NCBI GenBank assembly: GCA_002389645.1
Contig: DGQE01000031.1
Coordinates: 124,001 to 188,000, forward strand
Direction of reading: 5' to 3'
DNA: 64,000 bases
Source of the DNA: Flavobacteriales bacterium UBA4422
GTDB lineage: Bacteria > Bacteroidota > Bacteroidia > Flavobacteriales_G > Salibacteraceae
The translations under genes and the position numbers were made by a program. How positions within the stretch are numbered: position 1 is the stretch's first letter; every line of letters begins with the position of its first letter. The notes beneath the pieces were generated by a model. That model searched no databases. It saw nothing but the letters and a program-made list of their open reading frames with translations, and was not told the DNA's origin. Below are positions 1-10,028 of the stretch, one piece after another.

Positions 1-1
1 A

Positions 2-460
2 GAGGGTGTGGAGATTTCAACCCATGATTTTGAAAAAGAGATTCCAGAAGTTTCTGATGCAACCACCCCTGTGGTTGAAGTAAAACAAAAAGAAAAGCCT
101 GCTCAAAAGCCAGAAGAGAAAAAAGAAAAATCCACTGTAAAAGAGGAGAAAAAAGAAACTCCGAAAAAGGTGAATGCAGAGCCGGTTTATTACAAAATTC
201 AGTTGATGGCTTCATCTAACCCAATTGATTTGAAGCCCGAGAATTTTAACGGTTTAGAAGATGTCAAGTCCTACCAAGTGGAGGGTCTGTATAAGTACAC
301 GGTAGGTGAAGTAATGGATTATAAAAAAGCTGTTTCTTTGCAACGTACTGTGCGAGAAAATGCCTTTCCTAAAGCCTTTATTACAGCGTTCTACAAAGGT
401 GAACGAATAGGACTTTCTAAGGCACTCGAAATATCACGAGAGTTAAATACAACAGATTGA
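2..460 (+). CDS. N-acetylmuramoyl-L-alanine amidase, C-terminal part (5' truncated)
   Basis: The reading frame is open to the left edge, so the GTG at 8 is probably internal and this is the tail of a longer gene. About 55 residues of Lys/Glu/Pro-rich linker (KQKEKPAQKPEEKKEK and onward) lead into a compact domain starting VYYKIQLMASS and running to the end. In Bacteroidota that SPOR-like tail follows the zinc amidase domain of periplasmic N-acetylmuramoyl-L-alanine amidases that cleave peptidoglycan side chains. The catalytic domain lies outside the window, so the call rests on the tail and on the MlaD-like gene directly downstream, a pairing I recall from other Flavobacteriia. The stop is 1 bp before the next start, which indicates co-transcription. 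Confidence 0.72.
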   Translation, partial: EGVEISTHDFEKEIPEVSDATTPVVEVKQKEKPAQKPEEKKEKSTVKEEKKETPKKVNAEPVYYKIQLMASSNPIDLKPENFNGLEDVKSYQVEGLYKYTVGEVMDYKKAVSLQRTVRENAFPKAFITAFYKGERIGLSKALEISRELNTTD

Positions 461-461
461 T

Positions 462-1448
462 TTGAAGATAAGTAGCGAAATAAAAGTAGGAGCAGTAATC
501 ATTCTTGCTCTTGGTCTGCTTTATTTTGGAATGAATTATTTGAAGGGGTCTGACGTGTTTTCGAAATCACGATACTTTTTTGCGGTATATGAGAAAGTAG
601 ATGGGTTAAATACAGACAACGTTATTCTTGTCAATGGATTTAAGGTTGGTAGGGTTGCTGAAATCACCTTGATACCTGAAGAAGGAAACTTGATCATGGT
701 TAAGATGGAAATCATTGAAGACCAGCTTAATATACCAGACAGTTCTGTTGCTCGCATTGTTTCTGAAGATGTGCTCGGAACGAAAGCCATTTCTTTAGAG
801 TTTTCTCAAGACACCAATTTTCATGTGAGTGGTGATACTCTTATTAGTGACATTGACGAAGCTCTGCAGAGTATTATTGAGGAGAAGTTGGCACCCCTGC
901 AATTGCAGATTGAAGGAGTTATTGCTGAAGCCAGAGACTTGGTCAGTACAACGAAGATTTTGGTGACTACAACAAATGAGTCAATTGAGAAGGCCAAGAC
1001 TAGTATGGACGTCATTAATAAGACAACTTCAGATATTGATAAATTAGTGGTTACCCAAAATGAGAATTTAACACGTGTTTTAGGAGATATTACCGCAATC
1101 GCTTCCAATATTAGAAGCAATAGCAAGAATATCAATGCAATTCTAGAGAATGTTGCCACCATTAGTGACTCTCTTACGCGAGCCAATTATGCGGCTGCAA
1201 TTCAAAATGCAACCAATGCACTTACTCAACTCGACTCAATGATCACTAAGATTAATGAAGGTGAGGGTTCGTTGGGTATGTTATTGAATGACGATAAACT
1301 TTACAACAATCTTGAACAAGCTTCACTTGAAATTGATAAACTTGCTGAAGACTTAAGGGTTAATCCTGAACGATATGTTCACATCTCTGTTTTTGGTAAG
1401 AAAGAGGACAAAGAGGTTAAGCCGAAAAAGAAAGATCGTAAAGAATAA
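462..1448 (+). CDS. mlaD: MlaD/MCE-family lipid transport protein
   Basis: This 328-residue protein starts at TTG 462, one base after the amidase stop; MKISSEIKVGAVIILALG is a usual MCE-protein beginning. It has one N-terminal membrane anchor (about residues 10-28), then an MCE domain (about 36-120, including VNGFKVGRVAEI and ISEDVLGTKAISLEF-like beta strands). A long helical region rich in Ile/Thr/Asn heptads (about 130-300) and a charged Lys-rich end follow. The family forms hexameric rings that carry phospholipids between inner and outer membrane as part of Mla-type ABC systems. The permease and ATPase are not in the window. The protein would be anchored in the inner membrane and reach into the periplasm. 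The function is inferred from domain order. Confidence 0.86.
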   Translation: MKISSEIKVGAVIILALGLLYFGMNYLKGSDVFSKSRYFFAVYEKVDGLNTDNVILVNGFKVGRVAEITLIPEEGNLIMVKMEIIEDQLNIPDSSVARIVSEDVLGTKAISLEFSQDTNFHVSGDTLISDIDEALQSIIEEKLAPLQLQIEGVIAEARDLVSTTKILVTTTNESIEKAKTSMDVINKTTSDIDKLVVTQNENLTRVLGDITAIASNIRSNSKNINAILENVATISDSLTRANYAAAIQNATNALTQLDSMITKINEGEGSLGMLLNDDKLYNNLEQASLEIDKLAEDLRVNPERYVHISVFGKKEDKEVKPKKKDRKE

Positions 1449-1453
1449 CACTC

Positions 1454-2812
1454 ATGATTTCAAGCATCATTTTCACGGTACTATTATTAGCTACCGCTGT
1501 TATTTTCATTCGCAGAATAGCTGAAATAAAAACGAACATAAACCTCGGGCGTGACATTGATTTGTCGGAAAATTCTGGCGAGCGATGGAAAACCATGGCC
1601 AGAGTAGCTTTAGGCCAGAGTAAATTGGTTTCTCGTCCATTGGCAGGAATAATGCACGTCTTAATTTATGTAGGATTCATCCTTATAAATCTTGAAGTAT
1701 TAGAGATCGTCATTGATGGTGTATTTGGAACACATCGAATCTTTTATAGTGTGCTTAGTAGTGATTTGTACTACCTATTCATAGGTTTTTTTGAAATTCT
1801 GGCCTTACTCGTGCTTATTGCATGTATAGTCTTTTTAATCAGAAGAAATATTGGTAAAATCCAGCGCTTTTCAGGAGTTGAGATGACTTCATGGCCCAAG
1901 TCTGATGCGAATATTATTCTTGTGGTGGAAAGCATCTTAATGCTGGCATTGTTGTCAATGAACGCTTCAGACAGCGTGCTGTTTCGAATGAATGATCAAT
2001 TGGTGCTTCAAGCGGGCCTCGATCATTATGCAGGTATTCGATTTCCCGATTCATTTTGGGTTAGTAATTACTTGACTGGATTTATGCCTGATGATCCTAT
2101 GTCTTTGTTTTACATTGAGCGCACTTGCTGGTGGTTGCACATTGTTGGCATCATGGGGTTCCTCATTTATGTGCCGTATTCAAAGCATTTCCACATTTTC
2201 TTAGCATTTCCTAATACTTATTATTCAAAGCTTCAGCCTTCTGGTGAGTTTAACAACCTTGGAAGTGTGAAGAAGGAAGTAGAATTGATGATGGACCCTA
2301 ATGTTGATCCTTTTGCTGCACCAGCGCCAGAAGCAGCAGATGCGGTTCCACAGCGATTCGGAGCGAAAGATGTAACTGATTTGACTTGGAAAAACCTCAT
2401 GGACGCATATTCATGCACCGAGTGTGGAAGGTGCACATCAGAATGTCCAGCCAATCAAACAGGAAAATTGCTTTCACCACGAAAGGTCATGATGGATACT
2501 CGTGATAGAGTAGAGGAGTTGGGTAAATACAAAAAGACAAACGGTGCTGATAGTGAGGATGGAAAGAGCCTACTTGGAGATTATGTTTCTTCAGAAGAGC
2601 TGTGGGCTTGTACCACCTGTAATGCTTGTACACAAGCCTGTCCAGTGAATATTGACCCACTTTCCATTATTGTTGACTTAAGACGATTCTTAGTAATGGA
2701 AGAATCTGCCGCACCAGCAGAGTTAAATGGAATGTTTACCAATATTGAAAACAATGGAGCGCCATGGCAGTTTGCACAGGCAGATCGATTGAATTGGAAA
2801 GAAGAAGCTTAA
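1454..2812 (+). CDS. Membrane (Fe-S)-binding protein, heterodisulfide-reductase/ferredoxin type
   Basis: This 452-residue protein has an N-terminal membrane part of about five hydrophobic helices (roughly 1-20, 68-90, 107-130, 152-170, 225-245). A cytosolic part carries two 4Fe-4S motifs: CTECGRCTSECP from about residue 321 and CTTCNACTQACP from about 386. This is the architecture of NarI/HdrE-like fused quinone-side subunits that pass electrons between the membrane quinone pool and a CCG-domain partner. That partner is the next gene, 37 bp downstream. Substrate and direction of electron flow cannot be read from the sequence. The spacing of 5 bp after mlaD suggests one transcript with the envelope genes, a neighbourhood that recurs in Flavobacteriia as far as I recall. 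Confidence 0.88.
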   Translation: MISSIIFTVLLLATAVIFIRRIAEIKTNINLGRDIDLSENSGERWKTMARVALGQSKLVSRPLAGIMHVLIYVGFILINLEVLEIVIDGVFGTHRIFYSVLSSDLYYLFIGFFEILALLVLIACIVFLIRRNIGKIQRFSGVEMTSWPKSDANIILVVESILMLALLSMNASDSVLFRMNDQLVLQAGLDHYAGIRFPDSFWVSNYLTGFMPDDPMSLFYIERTCWWLHIVGIMGFLIYVPYSKHFHIFLAFPNTYYSKLQPSGEFNNLGSVKKEVELMMDPNVDPFAAPAPEAADAVPQRFGAKDVTDLTWKNLMDAYSCTECGRCTSECPANQTGKLLSPRKVMMDTRDRVEELGKYKKTNGADSEDGKSLLGDYVSSEELWACTTCNACTQACPVNIDPLSIIVDLRRFLVMEESAAPAELNGMFTNIENNGAPWQFAQADRLNWKEEA

Positions 2813-2849
2813 TGCTTGAATTCGTTTCTAGAATTAAAATCATTGAATA

Positions 2850-3638
2850 ATGGAGTCGTTACAAATAAAGACAATGGCCGAAATGATGGCCTCAAATGAA
2901 GAGCCAGAAGTGCTCTTTTGGGTTGGGTGTATCGGGAGTTTTGACGATCGCGCCAAAAAAATAACCAAGGCATTTGCCAAGATTTTGAATAAGGCGAATG
3001 TTAAGTTCGCGGTATTAGGAGCAGAAGAATCATGTACAGGTGATCCTGCAAAGCGAGCAGGAAATGAGTTTCTATTTCAAATGCAAGCATTTGCCAATAT
3101 TCAGGTATTGGATGGTTATAATGTAAAGCGCATAGTTACTGCTTGTCCTCACTGCTTCAATACAATGAAAAATGAGTACCCCGAGCTTGGAGGAAACTAT
3201 GAGGTGATTCATCATACTCAATTCCTTCAAAACTTACTGAACGAAGGGCGTATCACCGTAGAAGGTGGAAAGTTCAAAGGAAAGAAAATAACCTTTCATG
3301 ATCCTTGTTACTTGGGTCGAGCTAATGATGTATATGAGGCACCGCGCGAAGTTCTTTCGAAGCTAGATTCTGAGTTGACAGAAATGAAGCGTTGCAGACA
3401 AAATGGATTGTGCTGTGGCGCTGGAGGTGCTCAAATGTTCAAGGAAGCAGAGAAAGGCAACAAGGAAGTGAACATTGAGCGAACGGAAGATGCAATCGAA
3501 GTGAAGCCGGATATTATCGCTGCTGGTTGCCCTTTTTGTAATACCATGATGACTGATGGTGTAAAGCACTTCAATAAAGAAAATGAAATTGAGGTGAAAG
3601 ATATCGCTGAACTGATTGCTGAAGCCGCAGACCTATGA
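2850..3638 (+). CDS. (Fe-S)-binding protein with CCG (cysteine-rich) domains
   Basis: This 262-residue protein lacks a signal peptide. It has the two-repeat layout of HdrB/GlpC/LutA-type cysteine-rich domains. The second repeat is canonical: CCGAGGAQMF near residue 190, then CPFCNTMM. The first is weaker: ESCTGDPAKRAG, then CPHCFNTMKNEYP. In the family the CCG cysteines bind an unusual Fe-S centre and transfer electrons to or from a thiol or organic acid substrate. It should act with the upstream membrane 4Fe-4S protein as a two-subunit oxidoreductase on the cytoplasmic face. It overlaps the next gene by 4 bp (ATGA), so translation is coupled. The physiological substrate is unknown; lactate, glycolate and heterodisulfide are family possibilities, none shown here. 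Confidence 0.87.
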   Translation: MESLQIKTMAEMMASNEEPEVLFWVGCIGSFDDRAKKITKAFAKILNKANVKFAVLGAEESCTGDPAKRAGNEFLFQMQAFANIQVLDGYNVKRIVTACPHCFNTMKNEYPELGGNYEVIHHTQFLQNLLNEGRITVEGGKFKGKKITFHDPCYLGRANDVYEAPREVLSKLDSELTEMKRCRQNGLCCGAGGAQMFKEAEKGNKEVNIERTEDAIEVKPDIIAAGCPFCNTMMTDGVKHFNKENEIEVKDIAELIAEAADL

Positions 3639-4135
3639 TAGCCGAACAAACTGTAACTGATATTTCGACTCTTTCAGAGAACTCAAGAGTTTGGGTGTTT
3701 CAATCATCTAGGCTATTGCAAGGAGATATGCGAACTAAAATTAGTTCTGAGCTTATTGCATTTTTAAAAGATTGGGCAGCGCACGGAAAGAGTTTGTTCG
3801 CTGCGTTTGAAATTAAATATGATCGCTTTATTGTAATAGCTGTTGATGAGGCCATGGCGCAGGCAACAGGCTGTTCAGTAGATAAATTAATGAAGGCAAT
3901 TCAGGCAATTGATGCAGCTTATGGCTTGGACCTCTTGAATAGATTGAAAGTAGCTTATCGCTCAGGCGAGGGTGTTATCGAATGTGATGTAAATACATTT
4001 ACTGAGATGCTGAAATCTGGTGAAGCCGATGAGTCTACGTTTGTATTCAACAATGTGGTTCAAGATTTAGCCGAGTTTAATTCAAGTTGGGAAACAAAAG
4101 TGAGCAGCAGTTGGCATGCTAATCTTCTTCCTTAA
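3635..4135 (+). CDS. Conserved protein usually labelled 'ABC transporter ATPase' (function unknown)
   Basis: This 166-residue soluble protein is translationally coupled (ATGA overlap at 3635) to the CCG-domain gene. Homologues in Flavobacteriia are commonly named 'ABC transporter ATPase'. I see no Walker A (GxxGxGKS/T), no LSGGQ signature and no Walker B in it, so that name is not supported. The N-terminal segment SRVWVFQSSRLLQGD and a compact alpha/beta pattern through FNNVVQDLAEFNSSWETKV are its recognisable features. Its position suggests a role connected with the Fe-S oxidoreductase or with the envelope genes before it, but that is inference. The 3' end overlaps the oppositely oriented OstA-like gene by 17 bp. 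Confidence 0.8.
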   Translation: MIAEQTVTDISTLSENSRVWVFQSSRLLQGDMRTKISSELIAFLKDWAAHGKSLFAAFEIKYDRFIVIAVDEAMAQATGCSVDKLMKAIQAIDAAYGLDLLNRLKVAYRSGEGVIECDVNTFTEMLKSGEADESTFVFNNVVQDLAEFNSSWETKVSSSWHANLLP

Positions 4136-5828
4136 TTCCATCATCAATATTTCCTTCTGGAGATAATAAATCAATGGCTTCTTTCATCGGAATATCCAAT
4201 TCCTTCTGATCTTCAATTTCTTTTGTTTCTTCTGAAGAAGTAGAATTGGTATCTGACATTGTAGTATCCAAAACAACCATTTCACGTTCATATTGTGCCG
4301 CATATTTGTTGAGGATGTCATCAGGAGTAGCTGGGCGTTCTTCGGTTCTATAATTGAACCCTTCCAATAATTTTCCGTTTGAAGGCATTTCATCTGTTGG
4401 GATGATTTTCGCAACAGGCTTGTCGTAGAATGTAATTTTTTCTATTGTGTTACTGTCAATAAAAATAGCCATTGTAGAGCACTTGGTTTCGTTTACTCCA
4501 ATTAAACTGTTATCTTCTTCTCTTGGGTAATAGATGGTCTCACCATTGCCAAATACATCTACCTTTCTCAATGCATCATCCTTAAAATGACCAATCATAT
4601 TTCGGCCTTTGATTTGGTTATAGAACACACTGTCTTCGTAAGCAATAATGAAGGCATTTTGATCCATATACATTTTTTCAATTACACCATTTTTCATGGT
4701 CATATGAATCGAATCAGCAGTAATTTGATTCTCAGTAGACCATAAAATTGGATCGTGAAACATATAGATGACACTATCTTTTGTATTGTAGAACAATGAA
4801 TCGCATGCACCTTGCATATCACTTTTATAGAAAATAGTATGATGATAGGTTTTCATCATTCTATTTCCGGCAGTATCTAGCAAGGAATACAATGTATCTG
4901 CAGTTAAGAAAAACGTGTCACCTTCCATATCCTGCTTCAACATGAGGTTTTTGGTCACGTAGCTGGTGCTATCTTTTTCATAGTAAATGGCATAATCTCC
5001 ATTTACTTCAAACTTTTCATTGGTATCAATGAGCACAACATTGCACTTTGATATTCCGATTTCCGTAGCTTGATCATACTCGATGGTATCTCCTTTCATG
5101 GTTTGTCCAGAGGAATTGATCTCGGCATTCTTGATGAACTTGGCTTTATCGTTCAATTGATCATACCATCCTCTTTCACAATAGATTTTCCTTTTGTCAG
5201 AATCGATGGTTGTTGGGCCGAAGAACCATGTTTTTTCGCGGTCAGGAGCATAGTGCATTGTATCTGTTTGAATGACGTAATCTGGATGAGTCATCACTAC
5301 ATCAGTCTTAAAATGAAACAGCTTTGATTCGCTATAGTAATACCCGATTTTACTTATCAAATGGGTTTTCTCTTTTTCACTATCAATAACTCCACCGCCA
5401 TAATAATGAGCCATGGAAGTTTCTCTGTAGTAATCGAGAAATGGCGTTGTTAAGATCGAAGCTTTATCATCAATCCTAACTCTTCCTCGAACCCGAGCAA
5501 GTTTTAAATTCCCATCATAGAATAAGGAGTCGCCTGTCATAATCAAAGAATCACCTTCCTCAATTTTCACATTACCAAAAGCATCAAGACTATTGTTGTC
5601 ATGGAGGTAAGCGCTATCACAAAACATGAATGCTTCTTGGTGACGAAGCTCAACGTTGCCTACCAACTTTGAAGCACCTTTAGGAGTATTCTTGTCAACA
5701 GTGAACTTGTCGGCATGAATAAGCTCTATCTCTGCGGGCTTCTCCTTCTTTTTAGCCTGCGTTTGAGCATAACTGCCCAAGCATGCGCTTAAGAATGTGA
5801 CAAGAAATAGAAATCGAACCAATGGCAT
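4119..5828 (-). CDS. OstA-like protein (LptA/LptD N-terminal-like LPS transport)
   Basis: This 569-residue protein has a signal peptide ending near SACLGSYAQ (residues 1-21) and then a long series of beta-strand repeats. Typical elements are VGNVELRHQEAFMFCDSAY, FGNVKIEEGDSLIMTGDSL, and repeated ADSIHM / ADTLYS / GDTIEYD turns. These are the stacked jelly-roll strands of OstA (LptA/LptD) domains, which bind the acyl chains of LPS on its way across the periplasm. There is no obvious C-terminal barrel, so it is more like an elongated periplasmic LptA than a full LptD. The C-terminal 60 residues are acidic (SSEETKEIEDQKELDIP). It starts 3 bp after purA and is probably in its operon. Confidence 0.84.
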   Translation of the reverse strand: MPLVRFLFLVTFLSACLGSYAQTQAKKKEKPAEIELIHADKFTVDKNTPKGASKLVGNVELRHQEAFMFCDSAYLHDNNSLDAFGNVKIEEGDSLIMTGDSLFYDGNLKLARVRGRVRIDDKASILTTPFLDYYRETSMAHYYGGGVIDSEKEKTHLISKIGYYYSESKLFHFKTDVVMTHPDYVIQTDTMHYAPDREKTWFFGPTTIDSDKRKIYCERGWYDQLNDKAKFIKNAEINSSGQTMKGDTIEYDQATEIGISKCNVVLIDTNEKFEVNGDYAIYYEKDSTSYVTKNLMLKQDMEGDTFFLTADTLYSLLDTAGNRMMKTYHHTIFYKSDMQGACDSLFYNTKDSVIYMFHDPILWSTENQITADSIHMTMKNGVIEKMYMDQNAFIIAYEDSVFYNQIKGRNMIGHFKDDALRKVDVFGNGETIYYPREEDNSLIGVNETKCSTMAIFIDSNTIEKITFYDKPVAKIIPTDEMPSNGKLLEGFNYRTEERPATPDDILNKYAAQYEREMVVLDTTMSDTNSTSSEETKEIEDQKELDIPMKEAIDLLSPEGNIDDGIKEED

Positions 5829-5831
5829 TGG

Positions 5832-7139
<1,308 letters not shown>

Positions 7140-7273
7140 TCTTTTTGACCAAGATAGCCTTCGATTCTTAGCTGAGATTAGATCAAGTTTTACACTATTT
7201 GTGAGTAACTTATCCGTTAGAGGAATGAAGATGGAACTGCTTTAGTGAAATGATCGCGAATGAAGATTGAAAG

Positions 7274-7744
7274 TTACTTTTCATTCTTCTCTTGCTCATC
7301 AACTTTTTCATCATTTTTCACAGCGTAAAAGTTCAGTGAATGATGCATGATTTTGATGCCTAATGACTCTTCTAAAGACTTCTTGATGAGTTGTAATCTT
7401 GGGTCACAAAACTCTTTCACTTCACCAGAATCAGTGAAAATGATGTGATCGTGCTGACTGTTAGTGTAACTAGGTTCAAATTGAGCCATGTTCTTTCCGA
7501 ACTGATGCTTCCTGATTAGGTTGCAAGCTAATAGCAGGTCAATCGTATTATAAAGTGTGGCACGACTCACACGATACTTTTTGTTCTTCATTTGAACGTA
7601 CAGCGCTTCAACGTCAAAATGACCTTTGGAGGTATAGATTTCATCCAATATCGCGAAACGCTCAGGAGTCTTACGATGCTTATGCTCTTCAAGGTATCGT
7701 TTGAAAATCGTTCGTACCTCTTGTTTTATTTCAGTGGACTTCAT
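7274..7744 (-). CDS. Fur-family transcriptional regulator
   Basis: This 156-residue protein has the Fur fold: a winged helix at about residues 12-80 ([14 protein letters not shown], then [15 protein letters not shown] as recognition helix), then the dimerisation domain beginning NSQHDHIIF. The metal-site HDH is present, but the two CxxC zinc pairs of classical Fur/PerR are absent. [12 protein letters not shown] has F and S where Cys would be, and only one Cys remains (EFCDPRL). It is therefore not certain whether it senses iron, peroxide or another metal. The ATG immediately follows the TGA of the RelA/SpoT gene (TGAATG), so both are on one transcript, and purA lies beyond it in the same direction. 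Confidence 0.9.
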   Translation of the reverse strand: MKSTEIKQEVRTIFKRYLEEHKHRKTPERFAILDEIYTSKGHFDVEALYVQMKNKKYRVSRATLYNTIDLLLACNLIRKHQFGKNMAQFEPSYTNSQHDHIIFTDSGEVKEFCDPRLQLIKKSLEESLGIKIMHHSLNFYAVKNDEKVDEQEKNEK

Positions 7745-9979
7745 TCAGCGCTCAAAAGTATTAATTGATGGCTCAACATGTTCGCCTTTAATCCTACTGA
7801 CATTGGTAACACCATTTATGGCTTTTAGTTTCCTCATCAACTCAGTGAGGTGGGTAGTATCGTTGACGTATACCTTGATTGTTCCTTCAAATGTTCCATC
7901 ATCAGTATCAAATGAAATACTTCTCATATTGACATTGTACTCACTCGAAATCACTTTGGTGACGTCATTAACCAATCCAACTTGATCAATGCCAATAATC
8001 TTTATTGCTGCTAAGAAAGAAATCACCTCTGCGTTTGTCCATTTTGCTTTGATTATGCGATAGGCATAATTAGACATCATTGTTATTGCGTTCGGGCAGT
8101 TTTGACGGTGTATTTTAATTCCATCGCTTACTGTTACAAAACCAAAAATATTGTCGCCTGGAATGGGGTTGCAGCAGGTTGCTAACTTGTAGTCTAAACT
8201 TTCCATGCTGTCACCAATAACCAAATTAGTGTTTTTGGTGTCAATGGATTTAACCATATCTTGAACAGCGGGCGAGTTTTTCTTTCTTGTATTTCTGTAT
8301 TTAAGTTGTCCTTTCTCCTTCTTTAGATTGGAAAGTTTGCTAAGGTCTATTTGCTCTTTACCAACCTTATAATAAAGCTCATGTGGTGATGTTAACTTAA
8401 AGAAGGAATGAATTTTTTGAATATTGGCCTCGTTGCTGTTAATTTTAAGGTTCCTTAATTTTCGAGTTAGAATTTCTTGTCCATCTAAAGCTACTTTTCT
8501 TCGTTCCTCCTTCAGCAGTGCTTTGATATTTGATTTTGCCTTGGCAGTAACCACAAATCGAAGCCAATCTTCCTTTGGCTTTTGCTTCGAGCTGGTGAGT
8601 ATCTCTACTTGATCTCCACTGTTCAATTCTGAACTCAGCGGAACCAGCTTATGATTGACTTTAGCGCCAATACATTGAGCGCCAATTTGAGTATGTATCT
8701 CAAAAGCAAAATCTAAGGCGGTAGCCGATTGTGGAAGGTTTTTCAATTCACCTTTTGGAGTAAAAACAAAGATTTCTTTTGAAAAGAGATTTAATTTGAA
8801 ATCGTCAATAAAATCAAGAGCACTTCGGTCAGGGTTCTGCAGTGTTTCTCTAATCCTCGTAACCCATTCGTCTAAGGCATTTTCACTCGCGGACTCTTTG
8901 TATTTCCAATGTGCGGCATAGCCCATTTCGGCTATTTCATCCATTCGTTTGGTTCGAATTTGCACTTCAACCCATTTTCCTGATGGACTCATTACTGTAG
9001 TATGCAACGACTCATACCCATTGCTTTTAGGAGTGCTGATCCAATCACGAAGACGATCAGGATTGGGTTTGTAATAATCGGTTACAATACTATATGCCTT
9101 CCAGCAGTCTGATTTTTCATCTTCCGAATGTGAGTCTATAATAATACGAACGGCAAATACGTCATAGATCTGCTCTAATGGAATATTCTTGGTCAGCATC
9201 TTATTGTAAATGCTGTAAATGGATTTGGTTCTTGATTTAACGTCAAACTCAAATCCTGAATTTGTTAATGCCCGCTGAATTGGAACGGTAAACTGATTGA
9301 TGAATCTTGTTCTAACTGCTTTACTCTTTGCTAAAGCAGATTCAATCTCATGGTATACTTCAGGTTCTTTGTACTTTAAACACAAATCCTCAAGCTCACT
9401 TTTGATATTATATAGCCCAAGTCTATGAGCAAGTGGAGCATAAAGATAGAGTGTTTCCGAGGCTATTTTTTGCTGCTTATCATTACGCATTGAGCCGAGG
9501 GTTCTCATATTGTGCAACCGATCAGCTAGCTTGATTAATATCACTCTAACATCGTCTGAAAGAGTAAGCAGCATTTTTCGGAAATTTTCAGCTTGCATGG
9601 AAGCATTTTCCAAAAAATGAGCTCCTTTAATTTTGGTAAGACCATCTATGATTAGGCGGACTCGAGGGCCAAAGAGACTTTCAATGTCATCTAGGTTTAT
9701 TTCCGTGTCTTCAACCACGTCATGAAGCAGGGCGCAAACAATGGATGTTGTGCCTAAGCCGATTTCTTCTGATACAATTCTTGCTACTGCAATAGGGTGA
9801 AATATGTACGCCTCACCCGACTTTCTTCGTGTGTCTTGGTGTGCCTCAACGGCCAAGTCAAAGGCTTTTCTAATAAGAACTTTATCAGCATCATTTGAAA
9901 TCCGCTTTGAATTTTTGAGCAAAGCCCTGTATTCACGCGCTATTATTTTTCTTTCTACTGCTAGTTGTTCTTCAGACAT
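7745..9979 (-). CDS. spoT: RelA/SpoT bifunctional (p)ppGpp synthetase/hydrolase
   Basis: This 744-residue Rsh-type enzyme makes and degrades the stringent-response alarmone (p)ppGpp. It has an HD hydrolase domain at about 30-180 with ALLHDVVEDTEI (HD pair) and ADRLHNMRTLGSM. A synthetase domain at about 245-360 contains KSNGYESLHTTVM, VEVQIRTKRMDEIAE and YAAHWKYKE. A TGS domain lies at about 405-465, then a Cys-rich region around KLATCCNPIPGD, and an ACT domain at the C-terminus (about 665-735). Both catalytic domains look intact, so it is probably the bifunctional housekeeping enzyme. The Fur-like gene follows with no gap. Start ATG 9979 gives the standard MSEEQLAVERKIIAREYRAL beginning. Confidence 0.96.
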   Translation of the reverse strand: MSEEQLAVERKIIAREYRALLKNSKRISNDADKVLIRKAFDLAVEAHQDTRRKSGEAYIFHPIAVARIVSEEIGLGTTSIVCALLHDVVEDTEINLDDIESLFGPRVRLIIDGLTKIKGAHFLENASMQAENFRKMLLTLSDDVRVILIKLADRLHNMRTLGSMRNDKQQKIASETLYLYAPLAHRLGLYNIKSELEDLCLKYKEPEVYHEIESALAKSKAVRTRFINQFTVPIQRALTNSGFEFDVKSRTKSIYSIYNKMLTKNIPLEQIYDVFAVRIIIDSHSEDEKSDCWKAYSIVTDYYKPNPDRLRDWISTPKSNGYESLHTTVMSPSGKWVEVQIRTKRMDEIAEMGYAAHWKYKESASENALDEWVTRIRETLQNPDRSALDFIDDFKLNLFSKEIFVFTPKGELKNLPQSATALDFAFEIHTQIGAQCIGAKVNHKLVPLSSELNSGDQVEILTSSKQKPKEDWLRFVVTAKAKSNIKALLKEERRKVALDGQEILTRKLRNLKINSNEANIQKIHSFFKLTSPHELYYKVGKEQIDLSKLSNLKKEKGQLKYRNTRKKNSPAVQDMVKSIDTKNTNLVIGDSMESLDYKLATCCNPIPGDNIFGFVTVSDGIKIHRQNCPNAITMMSNYAYRIIKAKWTNAEVISFLAAIKIIGIDQVGLVNDVTKVISSEYNVNMRSISFDTDDGTFEGTIKVYVNDTTHLTELMRKLKAINGVTNVSRIKGEHVEPSINTFER

Positions 9980-10028
9980 GATTTCTTCAGAGACTTATTC
10001 ATCATACGAAGAGATAGAATTAAAGTTA

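Noticed and set aside
821..1186. Minus-strand open frame opposite mlaD
   Set aside because: Shadow of the Ile/Thr/Asn-rich helical region; no homology pattern.
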